Shown here: one piece after another, positions 56,212-64,000 of the stretch | Position numbering within the stretch: position 1 is the first letter of the stretch | Layout of the letters: each line of letters starts with the position of its first letter | Source: Arthrobacter sp. N199823 | GTDB lineage: Bacteria; Actinomycetota; Actinomycetes; Actinomycetales; Micrococcaceae | Reading direction: 5' to 3' | Assembly: GCF_002929705.1 (NCBI RefSeq) | Contig: NZ_PJIN01000008.1 | Coordinates: 101,608 to 165,607, forward strand | DNA: 64,000 bases | The notes under the pieces: generated by a model | The model's input: only the letters and a program-made list of their open reading frames with translations | Told to the model about the DNA's origin: nothing | Database searches by the model: none | Position numbers and translations under genes: made by a program

Positions 56212-56322
56212 TGTTAATATTCGTCCACAAACCTTGAGAAGCACGAACCTTGAGAAGAAGGAAGCCGATGGTTTTTCCTCAGAGTGGCAAAAACTCCACT
56301 TCTCCCCAACTAGGTGAGCATC

Positions 56323-56829
56323 ATGGCAACAGCTAAACCCCAGAAGCATAAATACCATGCTCAGTTCTTCTCGGAATCTGCCATTTACGGACTCATCACC
56401 GTGTCGGCACTGATCATCGTCACTGGTAGATACGACATTACGGCCTATGCAATGTTCCTTAAGGTCTTGCTGGCAGTGGTGGTTTTTTGGGTTGCCCATT
56501 TCTTCGCCAACGTTGTTGCACATCTGAGCGAGGCGCCAGATGGTGTGCCGCACTTCAAGGAATCGTTCAAATACGCCATGAGCCATTCCGTGGGTCTGCT
56601 GCTGGCAGCCGTTATTCCTTTGACGATCGTTCTGTCAGGCGTTCTCGATCTAGTTAACGACGACACTGCCGTCTGGGTTGCCCTCTGGGTCGACGTAAGC
56701 ATGCTGGCACTCTTCGGATTTCTCAGCTCCCGAAGCTGGACACGCAAGCTGCATTACCGCTTCGGTGCGGCACTTGTGACTACGCTCTTAGGTGTTGGCA
56801 TCGTGTTCCTCAAAGCACTCATTCATTAG
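56323..56829 (+). CDS. small integral membrane protein of unknown function
   Basis: This protein of about 168 residues has four or five predicted helices (residues ~20-35, 45-65, 90-115, 120-135 and 145-165) and a His-containing loop VAHLSEAPDGVPHFKESFKY. I do not recognise the family with certainty. ATG 56323 is used, with a GTG nine bases upstream as an alternative. It ends 53 bases before the PLP-enzyme gene on the same strand and may belong to that operon, but no function is evident. Confidence 0.65.
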   Translation: MATAKPQKHKYHAQFFSESAIYGLITVSALIIVTGRYDITAYAMFLKVLLAVVVFWVAHFFANVVAHLSEAPDGVPHFKESFKYAMSHSVGLLLAAVIPLTIVLSGVLDLVNDDTAVWVALWVDVSMLALFGFLSSRSWTRKLHYRFGAALVTTLLGVGIVFLKALIH

Positions 56830-56882
56830 AGGAGCGTGCACTAGAAAATTACCCATCAGCGTCAGGAACGGGAGAGTTGGAC

Positions 56883-57899
56883 ATGAATGATTCCGGAACA
56901 CTTCACCCCTTTGTCACTCCAACGGTGAAAGTCAGCCGGCTCTATGAACAGTACGACGCTGTGATCTACGCAAAATTGGACCTGCTGCAACTTGCCGGCA
57001 GCACCAAGGAACGCACTGCACATGGCTTGATTGAAGAGTTGCTGCGCTCGGATCGGCTGCAACCTGGTGGCATGATCATTGAATCAACGTCGGGGAATTT
57101 GGGCATTGCGCTGGCCAGACAGTGCGTGGTGCGAGGCATCCGTTTCACAGCTGTGGTCGATGAGAACGCCAACCCTCTCGCTTTGGAGCTTATGAGGACC
57201 TACAGTGCCACAGTGGATCTTGTGGAGACACCCGACGACGGTAACAAGCTTGCTGCGCGCCGCCGGCGAGTTCACGAACTGCTGTCTGCGAACCCCGGAT
57301 CTGTGACCACCAACCAGTACGGGGCGCCAGCAAATCCGCGGGCACACTTCGAATCCACCATGCCCGAGATCATGGCCGGTTCCGGCGGAGACCTTGATTA
57401 TCTGTTCATTGCCACCAGCACCACCGGCACATTGCTGGGCTGTCAGCAGTACATTCGCGAGCATGGGCTGAACACCAAAGTAGTTGCCGTGGATTCCGTG
57501 GGCTCTGTACTCTTTGGCGGGCAATCCGGGATCCGGCGGCTTCCCGGGCTCGGCGCGGGTGTCTTGCCGGAACTGGCTGCAGGCGCCGAACCGGACCTCG
57601 TTTTTCAAATGGAGGAGATCGAGATGGTGCGCGGCTGCCGGCTGCTGGCCAGCCGTGAGGGCATCTTGGCCGGTGCATCCACGGGCGCCATCGTTGCGGC
57701 TATGGGGAAACTACTGCCCTCCCTCGAACCGGGTGCACGCATCGCCTTCATGGTTCACGATACGGGCGTGCCCTACCTGGAAACCGTCTATAACGATGAT
57801 TGGGCACGTGCCACGTTGAAAGCAGAACCGAACGCCGGTCCGCTGGTGCAAGCAACCCTGGACCAGCGCACCAGCGCCGAAAAAGTCACGGGCCCGTGA
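56883..57899 (+). CDS. PLP-dependent cysteine-synthase-family enzyme (SbnA/Y4xP-like)
   Basis: This 338-residue fold-type II PLP enzyme has the Schiff-base lysine in LAGSTKERTAHGLI (Lys42), the carboxylate-binding loop ESTSGNLGIALA (68-72 STSGN), the phosphate loop SAGTT-type sequence ATSTTGTLLG, and GILAGASTGAIV near the C terminus. Asn is kept in TNQYGAPANPRAHFEST. It is closer to SbnA-like enzymes, which join O-phosphoserine with glutamate for 2,3-diaminopropionate synthesis, than to housekeeping CysK: the active-site neighbours differ and no sulfur genes are nearby. ATG 56883 follows GGAGAG. It heads a three-gene coupled operon. Confidence 0.82.
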   Translation: MNDSGTLHPFVTPTVKVSRLYEQYDAVIYAKLDLLQLAGSTKERTAHGLIEELLRSDRLQPGGMIIESTSGNLGIALARQCVVRGIRFTAVVDENANPLALELMRTYSATVDLVETPDDGNKLAARRRRVHELLSANPGSVTTNQYGAPANPRAHFESTMPEIMAGSGGDLDYLFIATSTTGTLLGCQQYIREHGLNTKVVAVDSVGSVLFGGQSGIRRLPGLGAGVLPELAAGAEPDLVFQMEEIEMVRGCRLLASREGILAGASTGAIVAAMGKLLPSLEPGARIAFMVHDTGVPYLETVYNDDWARATLKAEPNAGPLVQATLDQRTSAEKVTGP

Positions 57900-59581
57900 T
57901 TCGTATTGCCGTGGTGGGCGGAGGCCCCAAAAGCTTGTTCGCCCTCCTGGCACTCCACGACAGGCTTCCTGCGCACGCTCAAGCCGACATTAGCGCTGAC
58001 GTCTATGACCCATTCCCTCCTGGCTCTGGCAGTGTGTGGCGAGAAGACCAGCCGCACCTTCTGCGCCTGAACGTGAACGCTGGCATTGTGGATGCCTCCT
58101 CAACGCTGAACGAGGCTGACTTTGCGGGGTGGCTGGCACACAACGTCCCTGCGTTCACTGGTGAAAAGTATCCGCCCAGGGCGATGGTGGGCCGCTACCT
58201 GCGGGAACAATTTCAACGTCTGGAAGAGCATGGCAACGTGGCCGTGACCCACGCACCCCATGCCGTGACCGCCGTCGACCGTGCAGGTGCAAAGTGGCAG
58301 GTGCAGGGAGCCTTCGGCAGTGCACTCTACGACGAAGTTCTGCTGGCAACGGGGCACGGGCTGGGGGACGCAGAGCTCGGCCGAACACTGCCCGGAGCGC
58401 TCAATTCACACCCACTCATTGGCGACTACAGCTCCTTGACCACGGCTGACATCGGCGCCGATTCCAACCTCTGGATTCGGGGCTCCGCGTTGACGGCTTA
58501 CGACGTGGCGCTGCTCCTTACCGAGGGCCGTGGCGGTTCATGGCAGGGCCCCACGAGCGGTTCGACAACACGGGAATTGCGCTACATCCCCAGCGGACGT
58601 GAGCCGCGACGCATCACTTTTGCCTCACGCAGCGGCCTGCTCATGGACCCCAAAAGTGAGGCTGTTCCCCCAGCAATTACCGCCTGCCTTGATCGATTCA
58701 AACCCCCTTTGCGCCTGTACGGCAGTCACCTTCGTACGGCCATGCACGACGTCGGACAGCTGAGTGGACTCTGGGTGGTGCTGCTTCGCTGTGCCCAAGA
58801 ATGTGCCCTGATCATGGGCACGCCAGTGAGTGCCTTGGCTCTGTGGCGCACGGCGCTGACAGGCGTGTCCGTGACGGCCGGAAGCGGCTGCCTCTCGGGG
58901 TCAGGCTCACGCGGACCAGAAGAATCCTTGCCAGTAAAACGACAGCCAGCAGATGAACTGCGGAACAGCCTTCTGGTCAACCACTGCCAGGCCCCCGTCA
59001 CCACGGGCTGGTTGTGGGCTCGGATATGGTCGGGGCTGTATGCGGACTTGATCGCGGTGCTGGATCGGGTACCCAAGAGCGTCCAGACGGGGCAGCAATT
59101 TGCTACTGTGGCCCGCAATCTTGAACGGTTCGCCTTCGGCCCGCCAGAGATCACGGCCAGGAAGCTGTTGGCGTTGTTCGATGCCGGCATTCTTCACATG
59201 GCCGCGGACGGTGAGGAACCGGGCCAGGGGGCAGTGCTCATTGATGCTGTGACTCCTGGACCCGGTGTGCTCAGCCATCCAGCGCCGGAGGGTGGTCCAC
59301 CAAGTGGGCTTTTCGCCGGTCTGCTGGCCGCCGGTCATATATGGGTCAGGGCAGGGGAACGAGGTGTGCTGACTGATCCCGATGGGACGTGTCTGGCTCG
59401 CGACGGCTCCAGAACCCTATCACTGGCTGCCGTGGGACGCCCTACCGAGGATCCCACGCTGGGCCATGACACCCTCAACCGAGGCTTACATGGGGAACAC
59501 CAACAGTGGGCGCAGCGAATTGCCGCACGTGTCACCGCGCTTGAGTCAACACCCGCCCAACGTCCTGCACTGAAAGAGTGA
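57896..59581 (+). CDS. FAD/NAD(P)-binding oxidoreductase of the SbnA-like operon
   Basis: This 561-residue flavoprotein has the N-terminal dinucleotide motif IAVVGGGPKSLFALLAL and the FAD/NAD-binding-9 signature VWREDQPHLLRLNVNAGIVD. A second ATGH motif (LLATGHGLGD) and a GSALTAYDVALLL segment follow. The middle and C-terminal parts are weakly recognisable. Members are mostly uncharacterised, and some act in natural-product or metallophore pathways. Its GTG overlaps the TGA of the PLP-enzyme gene (GTGA). Context suggests oxidation of the amino-acid adduct made by the first enzyme, which is inference. Confidence 0.8.
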   Translation: MIRIAVVGGGPKSLFALLALHDRLPAHAQADISADVYDPFPPGSGSVWREDQPHLLRLNVNAGIVDASSTLNEADFAGWLAHNVPAFTGEKYPPRAMVGRYLREQFQRLEEHGNVAVTHAPHAVTAVDRAGAKWQVQGAFGSALYDEVLLATGHGLGDAELGRTLPGALNSHPLIGDYSSLTTADIGADSNLWIRGSALTAYDVALLLTEGRGGSWQGPTSGSTTRELRYIPSGREPRRITFASRSGLLMDPKSEAVPPAITACLDRFKPPLRLYGSHLRTAMHDVGQLSGLWVVLLRCAQECALIMGTPVSALALWRTALTGVSVTAGSGCLSGSGSRGPEESLPVKRQPADELRNSLLVNHCQAPVTTGWLWARIWSGLYADLIAVLDRVPKSVQTGQQFATVARNLERFAFGPPEITARKLLALFDAGILHMAADGEEPGQGAVLIDAVTPGPGVLSHPAPEGGPPSGLFAGLLAAGHIWVRAGERGVLTDPDGTCLARDGSRTLSLAAVGRPTEDPTLGHDTLNRGLHGEHQQWAQRIAARVTALESTPAQRPALKE

Positions 59582-60999
59582 TGATGCGCCAGAAAATGTC
59601 CGGTACAGCCCCGCTGTCAGCCCGGCTGGAACCGTGGATGGAGGATTTACTCAATGATCCTGAGCAATGCGAGGCGTTGCTTGATGCCCACGGGTCACCT
59701 GTCAATGTTCACCATTTCGGTGCCATGGGACGCAACGTGGGGGAGTTGCGCTCCGCTGCGGAGACCCATGGGATCGACTTTCAGATCTATTTTGCCCGCA
59801 AGGCCAACAAGACTCTGGGAGCCATTGATCAGGCGATTCGCGAGGACTGTGGGATCGATGTAGCCAGCTTGAACGAACTGCGCCAGTGTTTACAACGAGG
59901 TGTCCCGGCAGACAGGATCATTGTCACGGCGGCAGTGAAGTCCACAGCGTTGCTGAGCCTGGCCATCGAATCTGGGGTGACTATCAGCGTTGACAACGAA
60001 GACGAGTTGCGCGATGCCCTTGAATTGACAGGTACGGAACGACAGCCACTCAGGGTGGCGTTGCGCCTGGCCGTCAGCCATGCCTCAATTCCGCCCACGC
60101 GCTTCGGGCTCAGGGCACCCCAGTGGCTGGAGATTCTGCGTGACGGTGAGAAGGTAAGCGGCGTCCAAGTAGCCGGCATCCACTTTCACCTCAACGGCTA
60201 TGAAGCCCGCGCCCGAGCCATCGGCATTGGTGAATCCCTCGGACTCATCGAAAAGTTACGCCAGCTAGGCCACGCTCCGCGTTTCGTGGATATGGGTGGC
60301 GGCATTCCTATGTCCTACCTGGATAGTGCCTCAGAGTGGGAAGGATTTTGGTCTGCCTTGGAGGTTCTCCCTGCCGGGGATGAATCCCTTACCTGGAAGT
60401 CCGATCGGCTCGGCACCGGGGTCTACCCGTATCACCAGGAGCTGGTCCGGGGCGCGTGGCTCGACCAAGTTCTGTCAACTGTTTCTGACAATGGTTTGCC
60501 ATCTGATCCCGTTGTACCTTCCGGACAGGATGGACAGTCCGTGGCCCAGGCGTTGAAAGCAGCGCAGATTGCGTTGCACTGTGAACCTGGGCGATCGTTG
60601 CTGGACGGATGCGGGCTGACACTTGCCGAGGTCGCCTTCACCAAGGAGCACAGTGACGGGGTGCCGCTGGTGGGCTTGCACATGAACAGGACCCAGTGCA
60701 GGTCCACATCGGCTGACTTCCTGCTGGATCCGGTACTCGTTCACGCGCAGCACCCGCGACGCGCGCGAACCTCTGGCAGTGCGTTTCTCGTGGGGGCTTA
60801 CTGTATCGAGGAAGAGCTGTTGTTGCGTCGTCGCTTTGAGTTTCCGGCGGGAGTTACTGCCGGAGATCTAGTGGCCTTCCCCAATACTGCTGGTTATCTC
60901 ATGCACATTGTGGAAAGTGCCTCACATCAATTGCCGCTGGCCGTCAATGTCCTCTGGGACGGTGGCCGGTGGGTGCTAGACGACATCGACAAGGTGTAG
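59578..60999 (+). CDS. fold-type III PLP decarboxylase, Y4yA family
   Basis: This 473-residue enzyme has the alanine-racemase-like barrel of DAP/ornithine decarboxylases: FQIYFARKANKTLGA with the PLP lysine (Lys75), CGIDVASLNELRQCL, GIHFHLNGYE, FVDMGGGIPMSY and CEPGRSLLDGCG. The C-terminal domain has GAYCIEEELLLRRRFEFP and VAFPNTAGYLMH. It matches the Y4yA group named after a Rhizobium plasmid gene rather than LysA. GTG 59578 or ATG 59581 overlaps the flavoprotein stop. It probably decarboxylates a D- or L-amino acid intermediate such as a diaminopropionate derivative. The 3' end overlaps the convergent dehydrogenase gene by 24 bases. Confidence 0.85.
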   Translation: MMMRQKMSGTAPLSARLEPWMEDLLNDPEQCEALLDAHGSPVNVHHFGAMGRNVGELRSAAETHGIDFQIYFARKANKTLGAIDQAIREDCGIDVASLNELRQCLQRGVPADRIIVTAAVKSTALLSLAIESGVTISVDNEDELRDALELTGTERQPLRVALRLAVSHASIPPTRFGLRAPQWLEILRDGEKVSGVQVAGIHFHLNGYEARARAIGIGESLGLIEKLRQLGHAPRFVDMGGGIPMSYLDSASEWEGFWSALEVLPAGDESLTWKSDRLGTGVYPYHQELVRGAWLDQVLSTVSDNGLPSDPVVPSGQDGQSVAQALKAAQIALHCEPGRSLLDGCGLTLAEVAFTKEHSDGVPLVGLHMNRTQCRSTSADFLLDPVLVHAQHPRRARTSGSAFLVGAYCIEEELLLRRRFEFPAGVTAGDLVAFPNTAGYLMHIVESASHQLPLAVNVLWDGGRWVLDDIDKV

Positions 61000-61899
61000 C
61001 GGGGCCTCGCCCTGAGAGATCCGGTGTATCTGATCAACCGTCAGCTCGGTCGCCAGACGTATGAATTCAGCGGTGTTGCCGGCCATATGCGGAGTGATGA
61101 GGCAACCAGGCGCATCCCACAAGGGGTGATCGGTAGGCAGCGGTTCCGGGTCGGTGACATCCAGGGCCGCGCGCAGCCGCCCCGAACTCAGCTCCGCCAG
61201 CAGAGCCTCCGTGTCCACTACGGGACCGCGCCCAATATTGACCAGCAGCGCCCCGTCCTTCATGCGTACCAGGAAGTTTGCATCCACCAAGTGGGCTGTT
61301 GAACCGTCATGCGGGAGCGTCACCACCACCACGTCCGCGTGCGGCAGCAGATCCGGCAGCTCCGCCGTCCCATGGATCTGGAGCCCGTCATCTAGGACCC
61401 GTGCGCGGCTGGCAACAGGAATCAAGGCGGCTGGGCGAAAGGGCTCCAGTCGCAAAAAGAGTTCCTTACCCACCCCGCCATACCCAAGAATAAGAACCAC
61501 AGAACCGTGCACTGAACTCGTCCACAGCGGAACCCAGTCATGGCGGCGCTGCTGGAGGGCCGCCGTCGAAAGTTCACGCAGTGCCGCGAGAATCAGCGCC
61601 ATGCCGTGCTCGGCCGTGGCGTCTTCCACGGCACCGCGAGAGTTGCTCAGTGTCACGCCAGTTGGCATGTGGGCCAGGATCCAATCGGATCCAATCGAGA
61701 GCAAGTGCACGTGGCGCAAACCCGGAATACTCGCCACCCGCGCCCGGCGCTCGAATTCACGCGGCCGTTCCGTGACCAGCACATCGGCAGCCGGTGGATC
61801 AGTCAGGCTGTCATTGATGTGCCAGAGAATTGCTTCAATCCCCGGGCCTTGGATCGCTTGCGCCAACTGGGCCGTGGGGACGAGAACGCGCAGTGTCAA
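60976..61899 (-). CDS. D-isomer-specific 2-hydroxyacid dehydrogenase
   Basis: This 307-residue NAD(P)-dependent dehydrogenase has the Rossmann motif ILGYGGVGKELFLR, the catalytic Arg in VNIGRGPVVDTEAL, Glu in DVTDPEPLPTDHPLW and His in CLITPHMAGNT. The short N-terminal domain and overall length fit the glyoxylate/phosphoglycerate-like or GhrA-like groups. It is convergent with the Y4yA-type gene, with a 24-base overlap of the coding ends. It may be unrelated to the operon or may act on its keto-acid by-product. Confidence 0.9.
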   Translation of the reverse strand: MTLRVLVPTAQLAQAIQGPGIEAILWHINDSLTDPPAADVLVTERPREFERRARVASIPGLRHVHLLSIGSDWILAHMPTGVTLSNSRGAVEDATAEHGMALILAALRELSTAALQQRRHDWVPLWTSSVHGSVVLILGYGGVGKELFLRLEPFRPAALIPVASRARVLDDGLQIHGTAELPDLLPHADVVVVTLPHDGSTAHLVDANFLVRMKDGALLVNIGRGPVVDTEALLAELSSGRLRAALDVTDPEPLPTDHPLWDAPGCLITPHMAGNTAEFIRLATELTVDQIHRISQGEAPLHLVDVV

Positions 61900-61988
61900 A
61901 GTTCTTCCGTATCTTTTGCGTTTCAGAGGCCAACAGGATAATTCAGGCTCGACGGCGGTCCAGCCACATGCTTTTTGCAGGCTGTTGC

Positions 61989-62837
61989 CTATGGGCGAGG
62001 TGAGCCCGCCGCAAACCAGGCGTCGATGACTGCTGTGACAATCTCGGCCGATCGGTCGGCAGCATCATCCACATGCGTCACGAAGTCCGTTTCGGCAGCT
62101 GGGCCGCAAAGATCGGAGATGCCGCGGATGGCCAGGAACGGGGCGTTGTAGGCGTAAGCAATCTGCGCTATGGCCGACGATTCCATATCCGTGGACAGTG
62201 CGCCTTCAAACAAGCCCTTAATGACCACCGCGCGGCTTTGGTCAACGAACGAGTAACTGGAGACCATGAGTCCGTGATGGACTGTCTTGACCAGCTTGGC
62301 TGATGCTGAGCTGGATGTGCTGGATCGAGCCGTGCCGGCCGAGTCTGCGCTGCCTTCGGTGCTGCCCATGCCAACATTGCTGACGGCTGCCAAGTCATCT
62401 GGGACCGGATAGGACACCGGCATCCCCGGAACCTGTCCCAGCTGGTAGCCAAAGGCGCGGGCGTCAGCGTCGGCGTTAATGGTGTCGGTTCCGATGACAA
62501 CATCACCGACCTTGACGTTTGCGCCCAGACCACCGGCAGAGCCGGCGCTGATCACTAGGGGAGGGGACGCGTCGTCGTTCTGCTGTTGGGTCAACAGCAG
62601 CGCAGAGGTGGCCGCGCCAGATGCGTTGACCAGCCCAATGCCGCCGTGCACCAGCAGGATGTTGCGGCCGTTGATGACGCTGGCGCGGTGGATGGAATTG
62701 CCCACCTGTTCCGGCTCGGTCACCGACTCGGCCAGTTGCAGGAACGGGGCCAATTCCTCTTCCATGGCCACGATAACAATGACCTCGGCGGGATTGATAG
62801 CGTTCACAAGCGAGGGGTTCACAGAAGACGTGCTCAC
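61989..62837 (-). CDS. mtnN: 5'-methylthioadenosine/S-adenosylhomocysteine nucleosidase
   Basis: This 282-residue purine-nucleosidase-fold enzyme has [16 protein letters not shown] with the catalytic Glu, [35 protein letters not shown] and the Asp in IRGISDLCG. It splits SAH to S-ribosylhomocysteine plus adenine, the step before LuxS. It is about 50 residues longer than usual, largely through a Ser/Thr/Gly/Ala-rich insertion in the middle ([20 protein letters not shown]). GTG 62837 overlaps the luxS stop by 4 bp, so it is the second gene of a luxS-mtnN unit. Confidence 0.9.
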   Translation of the reverse strand: MSTSSVNPSLVNAINPAEVIVIVAMEEELAPFLQLAESVTEPEQVGNSIHRASVINGRNILLVHGGIGLVNASGAATSALLLTQQQNDDASPPLVISAGSAGGLGANVKVGDVVIGTDTINADADARAFGYQLGQVPGMPVSYPVPDDLAAVSNVGMGSTEGSADSAGTARSSTSSSASAKLVKTVHHGLMVSSYSFVDQSRAVVIKGLFEGALSTDMESSAIAQIAYAYNAPFLAIRGISDLCGPAAETDFVTHVDDAADRSAEIVTAVIDAWFAAGSPRP

Positions 62838-63301
62838 GCGGTGACCTGCGCCCACTCATCGCGCTGTGCGAGGAAGGTCCGGGCTACGTCCTGTGCGCCG
62901 CTGAGGGAGTGATTTTCGCCCCAGCCGCACTGGACCTCGTTGGCGGCGGGGACTTCAGTGGCTTCCAGAACATCCTTGAGTGTGGCCTCGATCAGCTCCA
63001 TCACGGCTGGAAGATCCGGCTCGCCCGCAAGGATGAGGTAGTAACCCGTCTGGCAGCCCATGGGGGAGAAATCGATGACGGAATCCGAGTGGTTGCGTGA
63101 ACATTCGGCAAAGAGGTGCTCGAGCGAGTGAACGGATTTCATGTCCAGGTGGGCCACGTTGGGCTGTGTGAAGCGGACATCGTACTTGGTCAGGACGTCA
63201 CCGTGCGGCAGCGCCTTGCGGTCGGCAACCCGTACGTACGGCGCAGCGACGGTGCGGTGGTCGAGGTTGAACGACTCGACGTTCATGCGTGAAGTATTCA
63301 T
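62834..63301 (-). CDS. luxS: S-ribosylhomocysteine lyase LuxS
   Basis: This 155-residue metalloenzyme converts S-ribosylhomocysteine to homocysteine and DPD, the precursor of autoinducer 2. Metal ligands and catalytic residues are all present: HSLEH (His58, His62, with Glu61), the catalytic cysteine in [10 protein letters not shown] (Cys83) and the third ligand in [11 protein letters not shown] (Cys125). The ATG follows GGAGGAAAG. Coupling to mtnN places both steps of SAH recycling in one transcript. Whether AI-2 is used as a signal cannot be told from this window. Confidence 0.95.
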   Translation of the reverse strand: MNTSRMNVESFNLDHRTVAAPYVRVADRKALPHGDVLTKYDVRFTQPNVAHLDMKSVHSLEHLFAECSRNHSDSVIDFSPMGCQTGYYLILAGEPDLPAVMELIEATLKDVLEATEVPAANEVQCGWGENHSLSGAQDVARTFLAQRDEWAQVTA

Positions 63302-63798
63302 GGGGTGCTTTCCTCCGTGGGTGTCGAAGCCGGGCTGCCTCGGGCCCGATTTAAGGCCACATTCATCTTAGCCGGTGGGTGTGGGCTTGGATGTGGGATC
63401 ACGCCGGGCTCCACCGGATAGGTACGGCGCCGGCATCGTGGCAGGAAACGATTTCTGGTTCCAGGAGCGGCTCTGGGTCGCCTATCAAAAGACTCCGTGG
63501 AGGCCGCGGAACCATTGTTGTCCTGTGATGGACGACGGCGGTTCTTGCGTTAATCTCTTCTCCGCTGGTTGTGCTTTGTGCGTGGGATGGGGACGGGACG
63601 GGGTGGCTGGGTTTGGTGGGCAGGCTGGCCGGGTTGGGGCGGGCTTGGATGGCTGGTTGGTGCGGAATGGGCCGGGGTGGCGGGTTGGGTGGGGCGGGCT
63701 GGGCCGTGTTGGGTGGGCGGGCTGGCCGGGTTGGGATGGCCGCTTGGTTCTGCCCTCGGTGGGTTGCTTGGGCCGGGTGGTTCTGCCTGCAGTGTGGG

Positions 63799-63838
63799 CT
63801 GGCCTGTCCAGGTGAGATACTGCTGGCCTGTCCAGGTG
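63799..63838. repeat. 16-bp direct repeat, period 24
   Basis: CTGGCCTGTCCAGGTG occurs at 63799-63814 and 63823-63838 with the same following GAT context. Each copy contains the small palindrome CCTGTCCAGG. It directly follows the G-rich tract. Confidence 0.75.
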
Positions 63839-63917
63839 CGATGCGATGGTTTGGACGTTCACTAAAACCCCACGCAAACCTTCTTTAGAGCACTTCCACA
63901 CCACACTTGTTAGAAGT

Positions 63918-63933
63918 TACTTACTAGTAAGTA
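63918..63933. promoter_or_regulatory. 16-bp perfect palindrome, probable operator of the right-edge gene
   Basis: TACTTACTAGTAAGTA is a perfect palindrome whose end lies 35 bases upstream of the start codon at 63969. Size, AT content and position resemble TetR- or MarR-type operators. The regulator is not in the window. Confidence 0.6.
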
Positions 63934-63968
63934 TTGCGGTTAAGTATCGGTATGTTTAGGCTTGTTGT

Positions 63969-64000
63969 ATGAGTATTCGGGAGGTGTTCCCCGGGGACCG
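63969..64000 (+). CDS. 5' end of a gene cut by the window
   Basis: ATG 63969 opens a frame that stays open to the window end and reads MSIREVFPGD. Too little is present to identify a family. The upstream palindrome suggests a regulated gene. A GTG-initiated or later start cannot be excluded. Confidence 0.4.
   Translation, partial: MSIREVFPGD

Larger units (their letters stand above)
63302..63968. other. intergenic region with G-rich low-complexity tract
   Basis: Beyond the luxS promoter region the plus strand becomes a G/T-rich tract (about 63590-63795) built of GGGCTGG-, GGTTGGG- and GGGCGGGC-like units. Open frames through it are Gly/Trp-rich on one strand and Pro-rich on the other and look non-coding. 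A 16-base direct repeat and a 16-bp palindrome follow before the last gene. Confidence 0.6.

Noticed and set aside
56883-57899. Housekeeping cysteine synthase
   Set aside because: No serine acetyltransferase or sulfur genes are nearby, the lysine motif is GSTKERT rather than the usual CysK form, and the coupled partners point to a specialised pathway.
63485-63904. Proline-rich protein on the minus strand
   Set aside because: The composition comes from the G-rich low-complexity tract, and there is no ribosome site, signal peptide or conserved motif.

Overview
This 64 kb window is high-GC DNA from the chromosome of an actinobacterium, most likely a soil member of the Micrococcaceae (Arthrobacter sensu lato). 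That placement is inferred from gene content, codon use, frequent GTG starts, 4-bp start/stop overlaps and terminators that are strong hairpins without a clear U tract. Coding is dense. I saw no rRNA, tRNA, CRISPR array, transposase or phage genes.

Layout. 0.3-3.4 kb: HxlR and TetR regulators, and an Old Yellow Enzyme plus SDR operon with a TetR-type operator. 3.5-8.8 kb: an alkyl-DHAP-synthase-like flavoprotein with an SDR, divergent over 17 bp from TetR and glpD, then RidA. 8.8-15.2 kb: secreted PQQ-type sugar dehydrogenase, cyclophilin-like lipoprotein, zinc alcohol dehydrogenase, an MFS pump divergent from an XRE/MmyB regulator, DUF1801 and monooxygenase-fold proteins. 15.2-20.4 kb: a complete peptide/nickel-type ABC importer. 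20.5-25.2 kb: RibD-C reductase, MFS exporter, SMP-30 lactonase beside a palindromic repeat, and an OhrR/Ohr peroxide module with its operator. 25.3-29.1 kb: a heterodimeric ABC exporter.

29.3-43.2 kb is the most coherent island. It holds an SGNH esterase, GH36 alpha-galactosidase, ROK regulator, five-gene Opp-type ABC importer, GH2 beta-mannosidase and a LacI-like sensor lacking a DNA-binding domain. Together these read as uptake and intracellular breakdown of (acetylated) galactomanno-oligosaccharides. Two similar palindromes sit upstream of its two transcription units. The units are separated by a 268-bp tandem repeat carrying three long hairpins.

43.5-54.2 kb: RibD-C reductase, alpha/beta hydrolase, DUF808 protein, membrane-anchored glycerophosphodiesterase, AbgT transporter, and a MalT-type LuxR regulator with two coupled small genes. 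54.5-61.9 kb: MFS exporter, small membrane protein, then a tightly coupled operon of a cysteine-synthase-like enzyme (SbnA type), an FAD/NAD(P)-binding protein and a Y4yA-type PLP decarboxylase, facing a hydroxyacid dehydrogenase whose 3' end overlaps it. This looks like an uncharacterised small-molecule pathway. 62.0-63.3 kb: luxS coupled to a methylthioadenosine/SAH nucleosidase gene. The right end holds a G-rich low-complexity stretch, a 16-bp palindrome and the first codons of a gene cut by the window.
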